Positions 46,074-53,345 of a stretch of DNA of 64,000 bases are shown here, piece by piece. The notes under the pieces are model-generated. The model worked only from the letters and a program-made list of their open reading frames with translations, was not told where the DNA came from and searched no databases. Position numbers and translations under genes: made by a program. The stretch lies in NCBI GenBank assembly GCA_036557665.1, contig DATBHG010000005.1:124001-188000 (forward strand), written 5' to 3'. Source of the stretch: VAZQ01 sp036557665 (GTDB taxonomy: Bacteria; Pseudomonadota; Alphaproteobacteria; Rhizobiales; Xanthobacteraceae). Each line of letters opens with the position of its first letter. Within the stretch, counting starts at the first letter, position 1.

Positions 46074-47189
46074 TCATGAGTGGCCCTCCGGAATCGGCGT
46101 CCACAGAACGTCATCTATCTTGCTCGCTCCGGTTGCAAGCATGACCAGCCGATCGAACCCCAGCGCAGCTCCGCTTGCGCCGGGAATGTGCGCGAGTGCG
46201 GCCAGAAATTCCTCATCCAGCGGATAACGCTCCCCATAGATGCGCTCCTTCTCAGCCATCTGCTCCGTCAGCCGGGCGCGCTGCTCGGTCGGCTCGGTGA
46301 GCTCGCCGAAGGCATTGGCCAGCTCCACCCCACAAGCATAAAGCTCGAACCGCTCGGCAAGCCTCCCGTCGCGCGCCAGCGGCCGCGCCAAGGGCGATTG
46401 GATGGCGGGATACTCATAGAGAATGGTAGCCCGTCTGTTCCCCAGATGCGGCTCTATGCGCTCGACCAGAATACGGCTGAAAATATCTCCCCAGCTGTCG
46501 TCGCAAGCCAAGCGCACGCCGGCATCGCGTGCAGCTGCGGCGAAGACGCTCGTGGGACGGGGCGGCAACACTGCCTCGAGAGCAATGCCCGCGTATCGGC
46601 CGAACGCCTCGGCCACGGTGAGCCGGTCGGGAGTCGCGAGCGGGTCAGCGGTGCGGCCACGCCAGCAGAGCTGCGCGCTGCCGGCGATCTCCGCCGCCAA
46701 GGCGAGGATCGCGGCACAATCATCCATCAGGGCTTCGTACGGCTCATCGACCCGGTACCACTCGAGCAGCGTGAATTCCGGATGGTGCAGCGGGCCGCGC
46801 TCCTGGTTGCGGAACGCGCGGGCGAGCTCGAAGATCCGGCGCTCGCCCCCGGCGAGGAGCTTCTTGCAGGCGAATTCGGGGGACGTGCGCAAATAGCGGC
46901 GCGTACGCGCTCCGCCGGGACCCGCGAGGTGGGTCTCGAAGGCATGCAGATGGGTTTCATTGCCGGGCGAAATGGTGAGCATCCCGGTTTCGACCTCGGT
47001 AAACCCATGCGCCGCGAAATGCGCGCGCAGAGCGGCGGCAATCCGAATGCGCGCGAGCAGGAACGGCCTGCGCTCCGGAAGGTTGCGCAAAAAGCCCACG
47101 ATGCGTACTTCCGTGGGCCGGCTAGCCCCGCCGGCTGCGCGGAAATCGCTGGCGAACCGGGCCAGGATCGGTATGGTGCGGCCGCACAT
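46074..47189 (-). CDS. epmA: EF-P--(R)-beta-lysine ligase EpmA
   Basis: A 371-residue class II lysyl-tRNA synthetase paralogue without the anticodon-binding domain. Class II motifs are visible in FTEVETGMLTISPGNETHL (motif 1 region), RIFELARAFRNQERGPLHHP and FTLLEWYR (motif 2), and GASGAALGFDRLVMLATG (motif 3). It attaches beta-lysine to EF-P. It lies back to back with efp, the EF-P gene, whose start is 51 bp away on the other strand. Confidence 0.95.
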   Translation of the reverse strand: MCGRTIPILARFASDFRAAGGASRPTEVRIVGFLRNLPERRPFLLARIRIAAALRAHFAAHGFTEVETGMLTISPGNETHLHAFETHLAGPGGARTRRYLRTSPEFACKKLLAGGERRIFELARAFRNQERGPLHHPEFTLLEWYRVDEPYEALMDDCAAILALAAEIAGSAQLCWRGRTADPLATPDRLTVAEAFGRYAGIALEAVLPPRPTSVFAAAARDAGVRLACDDSWGDIFSRILVERIEPHLGNRRATILYEYPAIQSPLARPLARDGRLAERFELYACGVELANAFGELTEPTEQRARLTEQMAEKERIYGERYPLDEEFLAALAHIPGASGAALGFDRLVMLATGASKIDDVLWTPIPEGHS

Positions 47190-47239
47190 TTCGCCCGCTG
47201 CCGCAATGGCGGCTATAGTTGGATCGAGGAATACCTGCC

Positions 47240-47806
47240 GTGAAAGTCATCGCCAGCTCCCTGCGCAAGGGCAACATCGTTGAATATGAGGGCAAGCTCT
47301 ATGTCGTGCTCAACGCCGAGAGCTTTCATCCGGGTAAAGGCACCCCGACCACCCAGGTCGACATGCGCCGAATCAGCGATGGGGTAAAGGTGGCGCAGCG
47401 CTTCAAGACGACCGAGCAGGTCGAGCGCGCGTATGTCGAGGACCGCGAGCACCAGTACCTCTACCAGGACGGAGACGGCTTTCATTTCATGAATACGGAA
47501 AGCTACGATCAGGTCACCTTGCCGGCCGATATCATCGGCGAGCAGGCGGCCTATCTGCAGCCCGAGATGAAGGTGACCCTCTCCGTCCACGAAGGCGTGC
47601 CGGTGTCGATACAGCTGCCGCAGAAGGCGGTTCTCGAAGTCGTGGAAACCGAGCCCACGGTGAAGGGACAGACCGCTGCCTCCTCCTACAAACCGGCGCT
47701 CCTCTCCAACGGCGTGCGTACCATGGTCCCGCCTTTTGTCGGCACAGGCACGAAGATCGTGGTGATGACCGCGGACGGCTCCTACGTCGAACGCGCCAAG
47801 GACTAA
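47240..47806 (+). CDS. efp: translation elongation factor P
   Basis: A 188-residue EF-P starting at GTG 47240 (GAGGA 9 bases upstream). The modified lysine sits in HPGKGTPTTQ (Lys33), the loop that reaches the peptidyl transferase centre. It prevents stalling at polyproline. The Lys in PGKG fits beta-lysylation by EpmA/EpmB rather than rhamnosylation of an Arg. The C-terminal OB domains (QLPQKAVLEVVETEPTVKG) are present. It is divergent from epmA. Confidence 0.96.
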   Translation: MKVIASSLRKGNIVEYEGKLYVVLNAESFHPGKGTPTTQVDMRRISDGVKVAQRFKTTEQVERAYVEDREHQYLYQDGDGFHFMNTESYDQVTLPADIIGEQAAYLQPEMKVTLSVHEGVPVSIQLPQKAVLEVVETEPTVKGQTAASSYKPALLSNGVRTMVPPFVGTGTKIVVMTADGSYVERAKD

Positions 47807-48551
47807 GGCAAGGTCCCGCCAAAGGAAGCACCCGCCTGCTCACATCGCCGCGCCCGCAGTCCAGAGCGGCACCGGCAAACGCAGCGAGCTCCTAGTTTTC
47901 GTGTCTCAGCCGAGGGTGCACTCCATGCAGCCGCCCCTGTAAATCCCTGTAAATGGGGGCGGGGGCAATGCAAGAATCTGGCAAAAAGCCCGAAAAACCT
48001 GGACAACCTGCCGAAATGGACACGGGCAGAACAGGCAATAACAGGGCAAATAACAGGGAAAATAACAGGGAATGGCGGCCGGCAGAACAGGGCCATAACG
48101 GGGGGATGGCTGCACCATCGCACAATCATCTGCCAGCGAAAGATGATGGGCTCAGCGTTTTCATTGGCGGGTGCCTCTTGACCGTCGGGCGAAGCGCTCC
48201 CGGACTTTCGAATTGCCGCTTTGGCCTTTGTCGGAGCTGCATGCCTTGTCCTGCCTGGGCCGAAGAAATGCATCGAGGGGCATGCGCATCGGCGCCGCCG
48301 CATACATAAGCCCGGCGCGGTCTCCCGCCCGGGCTTGGTCGCAGCTCTGAAGGATACGTTTTTATACACGAGTTATGTTTCAATGTCTACAAGCCGCTAG
48401 TTGCATTGTCGTAAGCTCATGAGTTGTCCGGGTCAGGTAGCACACGAGTTGTCCGAGCGCGCAATCCGGGTCACGGGCACCGGCCGCAAAGCGGACAGAA
48501 ACAGCCCTAGAATCCCCCGGAATCGCAATATTCGATCCGGGGTGAAGCGAC
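47807..48551. other. gene-poor stretch after efp (745 bp)
   Basis: No convincing gene. A 118-codon plus-strand frame (47953-48309) has no ribosome site and its product is repeat-derived. It contains the tandem repeat at 48037-48071, a doubled CCCTGTAAAT near 47936-47955 and a stem-loop around 48308-48336 (AAGCCCGG against CCGGGCTT). AT-richer DNA at 48350-48420 may hold the promoter of the lytic transglycosylase gene. Confidence 0.6.
48037..48071 (+). repeat. three tandem AATAACAGGG units
   Basis: AATAACAGGGC (48037-48047), AAATAACAGGGA (48048-48059) and AAATAACAGGGA (48060-48071) follow one another. Single relatives of the word lie nearby (AACAGG at 48030, AACAGGG at 48085). It is a local microsatellite-like repeat in non-coding DNA. 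Confidence 0.8.
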
Positions 48552-49784
48552 ATGAGCGGACCGACGAACGCGCCATTGTCCCGGCGCGCCTGCCTGCCCC
48601 TGTTGGCAGGCATCCTGGCCGCCTGGGGCACCAGCATGCCTGCCCGGGCCAGCGCGGAGTTTGGGCATTGGGTGGAAGCGTTTCGGGCCCGCGCCCAAGC
48701 CCGCGGCATCTCGGACGCGACGTACACGCGGGTGATGACCGGCATCAAGCCGGACACCTCGGTATTCGCGCTCGACCGCGATCAGCCCGAGTTCAAAGAG
48801 GAGCTTTGGCAATATCTCAGCCGCCGGGTCTCCGACTATCGCATCACTGCGGGCAAAGTGAAGGTCAAGGAATACGCAGGGCTGCTTGCCCGCGTCGAGA
48901 AGGACTATGGCGTGGACCGCTTCATCATGGCGGGGATTTGGGGAATCGAATCGGCCTACGGCGATCCCGACGTCCAGAAGAACCACATGCGCCCGGTCAT
49001 TCCGGCGCTGGCGGCGCTGGCTTGGGGAGAGCCCCGGCGGCGGTCCTACTGGGAGCAGGAGCTGCTCAATGCGCTCACCGTCATTGATCGGGGCTGGAGC
49101 ACGCCCGGCGAGATGCGCGGCTCCTGGGCCGGGGCGATGGGTCACACCCAGTGGATGCCGGAGGTGTGGCTCCATATGGGCGTCGATTACGACGGGGATG
49201 GACGCATTTCGCCGTTCGGCAAGCCCGACGACGCGCTTGCCGGCACCGCGCAATTCCTCCTCAAGCGGGGCGGATATCGCCGCGGCGAGCATTGGGGCTA
49301 CGAGGTCCGTGGCGCTTCAGGCGCGAGCCGCGAAGGCGCGTCAAGAACATACGAGGCCTGGCAATCGGCGGGCGTGACCCGCGCCGACGGAAAGCCCTTC
49401 CCGCACCCCGAGACAAAGGCGAAGCTGTGGGTGCCGGTCTCTGACGGACCGGCCTTTCTTCTCGGCCAGAACTTCCACGCGGTACGCTCGTACAATCCTT
49501 CGAATAATTACACGCTTGCCATTGTGCATCTTGCAGACAGGATTGCGGGCACGGGGCCGTTCACGCACCCCTTCCCCGGCTCCGAGCGCACCCCGACCCT
49601 GGCGGAAGTGCAGGAAATCCAGAAACGATTGACCGCTCTCGGCTTCAACACCGGCGGGACCGATGGGCGCGTCGGCAATGACACCATGATCGCCATCCGG
49701 AACTTTCAGCGTCAAGCCGGCATGCAGCCGGCCGATGGCTATGCCGGCTTGAAGCTCCTGGCGCGGTTGCGTCAGGGCCTGTGA
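48552..49784 (+). CDS. lytic murein transglycosylase (MltB/SLT type) with peptidoglycan-binding domain
   Basis: A 410-residue exported enzyme. The N-terminus has a Tat-like signal (SRRACLPLLAGILAAWG). The catalytic Glu is at about 133 in MAGIWGIESAYGD. The MltB-type core continues to GAMGHTQWMPEVWLH and YDGDGRISPFGKPDDALAGT. The C-terminus is a PG_binding_1 domain (VQEIQKRLTALGFNTGGTDG ... AIRNFQRQAGM). It cuts peptidoglycan with formation of 1,6-anhydro-muramic acid, a product imported by AmpG-type permeases such as the one at 24003. Its stop overlaps a GTG of the next gene, which really begins at 49832. Confidence 0.94.
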   Translation: MSGPTNAPLSRRACLPLLAGILAAWGTSMPARASAEFGHWVEAFRARAQARGISDATYTRVMTGIKPDTSVFALDRDQPEFKEELWQYLSRRVSDYRITAGKVKVKEYAGLLARVEKDYGVDRFIMAGIWGIESAYGDPDVQKNHMRPVIPALAALAWGEPRRRSYWEQELLNALTVIDRGWSTPGEMRGSWAGAMGHTQWMPEVWLHMGVDYDGDGRISPFGKPDDALAGTAQFLLKRGGYRRGEHWGYEVRGASGASREGASRTYEAWQSAGVTRADGKPFPHPETKAKLWVPVSDGPAFLLGQNFHAVRSYNPSNNYTLAIVHLADRIAGTGPFTHPFPGSERTPTLAEVQEIQKRLTALGFNTGGTDGRVGNDTMIAIRNFQRQAGMQPADGYAGLKLLARLRQGL

Positions 49785-49831
49785 TTCGGTTCTATGGACC
49801 CTTCGCCGCCCCCAGCCCAAAGGATCATCTC

Positions 49832-51676
49832 GTGACGACTGCAAAAGCCAAAGTGGCACCTGCCGCCGAGAAGCGCGCCGCACACGCAGCCCACCCTTCG
49901 CTGCGACTGATCGAACGTCCCGCCAATCTCACCGGCACCAATGCGCCGGGCTTCGGCAGCGACGTGGTCGCCGACACGCTGCGTGCGCTGGAGATCCCCT
50001 ATGTCGCGCTCAATCCCGGCGCGAGCTACCGCGGGCTGCATGATTCCATCGTGAATTTCCTCGGGAACGAGACGCCGCAAATGCTGCTTTGTCTGCACGA
50101 GGAGAGCGCCGTCGCAATCGCCCACGGCTATGCCAAGGTAACGGGGAAGGCGATGGCAGCGGCCGTGCATTCGAATGTCGGTCTCTTTCACGCGACGATG
50201 GCGATATTCAACGCCTGGTGCGACCGCTCGCCGGTGGTCGTGCTCGGGGCAACCGGTCCCGTCGACGCCGCCAAGCGCAGGCCTTGGATCGACTGGATCC
50301 ACACCGCGCGCGACCAGGGCGCGATCGTGCGCAACTACACCAAATGGGACGACCAGCCGGCTTCACCTGCGGCAGCGCGTGAAGCGCTGATCCGAGCGGC
50401 CTGGATGGCCAATACGGCGCCCGCGGGACCCGTCTACATCAACCTCGACGCCGAGATGCAAGAGGCAAAGCTCGCCGAGCCCCTCCCCGCGCTCGATATC
50501 AGCCGCTTCATGCCGCAGGCGTCCCCCGCCGTTTCCGCCGAGCTGATCGCCGAGGCGGCCGCGATCCTCAAAGCTGCGAAGCGTCCCGTCATCCTCATGG
50601 GACGCGTGTCGCGCAGCCTCGAGGGCTGGAATGCACGGGTAGCTCTCGCCGAGGCGCTCAACGCGCGCGTCGTCAGCGACCTCAAGATCGGCTGCGGATT
50701 CCCGACCGATCATCCCTTGCATGCCGGAGCACCGGCGTCCAACGCCATGGTGCCGGAAGCAATCGAAGCGCTGAAAAGCGCCGATGTGATCCTTGCGCTC
50801 GACTGGGTCGATCTCGGCGGGGGCTTGCGGCCGGCGTTCGGGCACGAAGTGCCGAAGGCGAAGATCATCAACATCAGCGCAGACTTCCAGATCCACAACG
50901 GCTGGAGCATGGATTACGAGATGCTTCCGCCGGTCGATTTGCTGCTTGCGACGACGCCGGACGCGGCGGTGCCTCTGCTCCTTGCCGCCGTCGGTGGTGC
51001 GAGGACAAAACAAAGGCCTGCGCCGACGGCCGTTGCCGGACGCTATGAGCCTTCCGGCGGACCGCTGCGGGTCGACGACCTCGCCAGGTCGCTCAAGGCC
51101 GCCGTCGGCACCCGCGAGGTGACGCTTACCCAACTGCCGCTCTCATGGAACGGCGCCACCTGGGCGTTTCATCACCCCCTCGATTACATCGGCTCCAACG
51201 GCGGCGGCGGTGTAGGCGGCGGGCCCGGCATCTCGGTCGGCGCGGCGCTCGCGCTCAAGGGCTCGGGCCGGCTGCCGATTGCCGTCTGCGGCGACGGCGA
51301 TTTCTGCATGGGGGTGACGGCAATCTGGACAGCGGTGCATTATCGCATTCCGCTTCTGGTCGTGGTCTGCAACAACCGCTCCTTCTTCAATGATGAGTTG
51401 CACCAGGAGCGGGTCGCCCGGATCCGCAATCGACCGCCGGAAAATCGCTGGATAGGCCAGCGTATCTCCGACCCCGATATCGATTGCTCGGCACTCGGTC
51501 GCGCGCAAGGGGCGGCCGGCTTTGCTGCCGTGATCAAACCAGGAGATCTCGTGCCCACCTTCGAGAAAGCCATAGCGGCGGTCGAGGAGGGGCAGGTCGC
51601 TGTCGTCGACGTGCGGGTCGAGCCCGGCTACTCGGCGGTGGCCACTGCCGCAATGCTGCGCGGCACTGAGAAATAA
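49832..51676 (+). CDS. second TPP-dependent enzyme (benzoylformate decarboxylase-like superfamily)
   Basis: A 614-residue thiamine diphosphate enzyme. I chose the GTG at 49832 because AAAGGA sits 7 bases ahead; a GTG at 49781 is in frame. The catalytic Glu is in LCLHEESAVAIAHGYA, and the TPP/Mg motif is CGDGDFCMGVTAIWTAV ... VVVCNNRSFFND. The first 40 residues (Ala/Lys-rich) are not part of the fold. It differs clearly from the enzyme at 44308. The neighbouring gene (minus strand) is a dihydroxyphthalate-decarboxylase-like protein, so a role in catabolism of 2-oxo acids or aromatics is a guess. Confidence 0.85.
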   Translation: MTTAKAKVAPAAEKRAAHAAHPSLRLIERPANLTGTNAPGFGSDVVADTLRALEIPYVALNPGASYRGLHDSIVNFLGNETPQMLLCLHEESAVAIAHGYAKVTGKAMAAAVHSNVGLFHATMAIFNAWCDRSPVVVLGATGPVDAAKRRPWIDWIHTARDQGAIVRNYTKWDDQPASPAAAREALIRAAWMANTAPAGPVYINLDAEMQEAKLAEPLPALDISRFMPQASPAVSAELIAEAAAILKAAKRPVILMGRVSRSLEGWNARVALAEALNARVVSDLKIGCGFPTDHPLHAGAPASNAMVPEAIEALKSADVILALDWVDLGGGLRPAFGHEVPKAKIINISADFQIHNGWSMDYEMLPPVDLLLATTPDAAVPLLLAAVGGARTKQRPAPTAVAGRYEPSGGPLRVDDLARSLKAAVGTREVTLTQLPLSWNGATWAFHHPLDYIGSNGGGGVGGGPGISVGAALALKGSGRLPIAVCGDGDFCMGVTAIWTAVHYRIPLLVVVCNNRSFFNDELHQERVARIRNRPPENRWIGQRISDPDIDCSALGRAQGAAGFAAVIKPGDLVPTFEKAIAAVEEGQVAVVDVRVEPGYSAVATAAMLRGTEK

Positions 51677-51715
51677 ACCCGCATCCGCAGGGGTAATACT
51701 GAAATCGTACAGGGC

Positions 51716-51815
51716 GGAATAGCCGAGCGAAGCGAGGCCTAATCTGGGCCGCATGGACGGATGGCGGGTTACGCGACCAAGCTCGTCAAGACGAGCTTGG
51801 CCGCTACCCCGCCCT
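51716..51815. repeat. intergenic inverted repeat element with terminator-like core
   Basis: The outer words GGGCGGAATAG and CTACCCCGCCCTA face each other around a centre rich in GAAGCGAGGCCTAAT and GGCGGGTTACG. An inner perfect hairpin CCAAGCTCGTC/ACGAGCTTGG lies at 51778-51801. The sequence style (GGCGGATTACG-type words) is that of a palindromic element I know as scattered in Bradyrhizobium-like genomes. It separates two convergent genes and may act as a bidirectional terminator. Confidence 0.55.
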
Positions 51816-51823
51816 ATTAGCAA

Positions 51824-52828
51824 TCAAATCGCGAAGCTCTCATGCGTCGAAGGATGAAACAGCTCCTCCGGCGATACCGGGCGCGACGAAAGGCCTTCGG
51901 CATGGTGGTGACGAAGGAATGTTTCCAACACCTTGCGGTTTGGATCAAGTCCATAAGACCAGAAATCATCGCCCATCAGCTCGCGCGCCGCGCGTAGCTG
52001 CTCCTCGATGAAAGGCAGAGTCACCTTGGTTGCGGAGGTATCCTCCAGTGCCGCGAGACACTTCGCTTTTGCCTGCTGGAACGCCTTGAACACGGCAGCC
52101 GGCAGCCACGGATGCTTCTCGACCAGCATGCGGCGTATGCCGGTCAGATGCATGATCGGAAAGATTCCGGTTCGCTGAAAATACTCCCGGCCGGCGGCGA
52201 TGGGATCCGTATAGAGCCACCCGATATCGCGATTATTCTTGCTCGCCAGCCTTGGCGGACGCGGCGCGATGAAGCCATCGATCTCGCCCTCCTCCAGCAG
52301 CGCGGAAATCGTCGCACCGTATGGGGCATCCTGCATGCGCACCCCAGCTGCGAGCTTGATCCCGATCTTCTCCGGCCGGCCGGGATTCTCGATCCCTCCC
52401 CTCACCCAGATGATGTCCGAAGGCGCAACCCCGTGCTCCTCCTGCAAGATGATCCGCGCCCATACGCATGCGGTGAGCTGAAATTCCGGCAGGCCGACGC
52501 GTTTGCCTTTCAGGTCCTCCGGCGCCTTGATCCTGTCTCTGCGCACATAGATCGAGTTATGACGGAACGCGCGCGAGACGAATGCGGGGACGCCGACATA
52601 TGGACAGCTTCCTTCTGCCGTCCTGACGGTGAAACTCGACATCGACAATTCGCAGATGTCGAAATCCATGCTGCGAAACGCGCGAAAGAAGATTTCCTCC
52701 GGCGGCAAACTCATGAAAATCGGATCGACGCCATCGATCTGGACCGTTCCATCCATGAGCGGACGAACGCGATCGTAATTGCCCACCGCGACGGATAGTT
52801 GAAGCTTAGACACCCTGCTGCTCTCCAT
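51824..52828 (-). CDS. 4,5-dihydroxyphthalate decarboxylase-like protein (periplasmic-binding fold)
   Basis: A 334-residue protein of the family annotated as 4,5-dihydroxyphthalate decarboxylase or ABC substrate-binding protein. Typical stretches are LQLSVAVGNYDRVRPLMDGT, FDICELSMSSFTVRTAEG and DLKGKRVGLPEFQLTACVWA, then DAPYGATISALLEEGEIDGF. There is no signal peptide, which favours a cytosolic enzyme over a transport protein. It lies tail to tail with the TPP enzyme gene. No phthalate dioxygenase genes are in the window, so the substrate remains open. Confidence 0.82.
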   Translation of the reverse strand: MESSRVSKLQLSVAVGNYDRVRPLMDGTVQIDGVDPIFMSLPPEEIFFRAFRSMDFDICELSMSSFTVRTAEGSCPYVGVPAFVSRAFRHNSIYVRRDRIKAPEDLKGKRVGLPEFQLTACVWARIILQEEHGVAPSDIIWVRGGIENPGRPEKIGIKLAAGVRMQDAPYGATISALLEEGEIDGFIAPRPPRLASKNNRDIGWLYTDPIAAGREYFQRTGIFPIMHLTGIRRMLVEKHPWLPAAVFKAFQQAKAKCLAALEDTSATKVTLPFIEEQLRAARELMGDDFWSYGLDPNRKVLETFLRHHHAEGLSSRPVSPEELFHPSTHESFAI

Positions 52829-52884
52829 TACAGACGACCAACATTGCGATGCGATGAGAACGCCAGTATAGTTGCCTCATAGCA

Positions 52885-53310
52885 TTAACGAGCGTAAAGC
52901 ATTTCGCAGACAAACAAATGCTCAAGGTCGACATTGAACGCGAGGAAGACGGTCGCTGGATTGCGGAAGTGCCCGCACTGCCTGGCGTACTCACCTATGG
53001 AGATACCGAGGCACAAGCTCGCGCCAAGGTGAAGGCGTTGGCGCTGCGCGTCATCGCCGACCGCCTTGAGAACGGCGCGGACGTGCCGCGCGAGATCGCA
53101 CAGATTTTCTGACCTGAGGCCAGTCTTCTTGGCGATGCGGGCGAGCATGCGTGGGCCAATCTCTTCGCCGTCATGGAAGGCGAAGACCACATCGGGAAAT
53201 CCTTGCCGCTCGAGCGTGCGATGCGACCCGGTTTGACGCTTGATTGACCATCCGATGCGCTTAAGCGCTGCGAGGACGCGGCGAGCTTTTGCAGCTCGCC
53301 AGTGCATCAT
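52885..53310 (-). CDS. HicA-like mRNA interferase toxin, with unusual antisense C-terminal extension
   Basis: The first 70 residues (53310-53101) are a HicA double-stranded-RNA-binding-like toxin: RVLAALKRIGWSIKRQTGSH with the catalytic His30, and AFHDGEEIGPRMLARIAKKT. In typical genes a stop follows after about 70-80 residues. Here the frame continues for 71 codons, fully antisense to hicB, down to 52885. The extension has no family similarity, so the real toxin may end by some other means, or the gene is decayed. The orientation relative to hicB (convergent) is opposite to the usual hicB-hicA order. Confidence 0.6.
   Translation of the reverse strand: MMHWRAAKARRVLAALKRIGWSIKRQTGSHRTLERQGFPDVVFAFHDGEEIGPRMLARIAKKTGLRSENLCDLARHVRAVLKAVGDDAQRQRLHLGASLCLGISIGEYARQCGHFRNPATVFLAFNVDLEHLFVCEMLYAR
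52918..53112 (+). CDS. HicB-like antitoxin
   Basis: A 64-residue HicB-type partial RNase-H fold: DIEREEDGRWIAEVPALPGV, then GDTEAQARAKVKALALRVIA. Without a DNA-binding tail, as in the short HicB group. Normally the toxin gene hicA lies next to it on the same strand. Here a HicA-like frame lies on the opposite strand, tail to tail, sharing 12 bp. No good ribosome site is seen. Confidence 0.85.
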   Translation: MLKVDIEREEDGRWIAEVPALPGVLTYGDTEAQARAKVKALALRVIADRLENGADVPREIAQIF

Positions 53311-53345
53311 GCAGCTTCAAAAAACCCAGCTAAGCGAGCCTCATC

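Noticed and set aside
48037..48071. CRISPR array
   Set aside because: Units of 11-12 bp directly abut with no spacers; no cas genes anywhere in the window.
47953..48309. 118-codon frame in the gene-poor stretch after efp
   Set aside because: The product is dominated by the tandem repeat (NNRANNRENN); no ribosome site or family match. Kept as non-coding.
52885..53100. Separate gene for the C-terminal half of the HicA frame
   Set aside because: Fully antisense to hicB with no family similarity; treated as an extension of the frame only.
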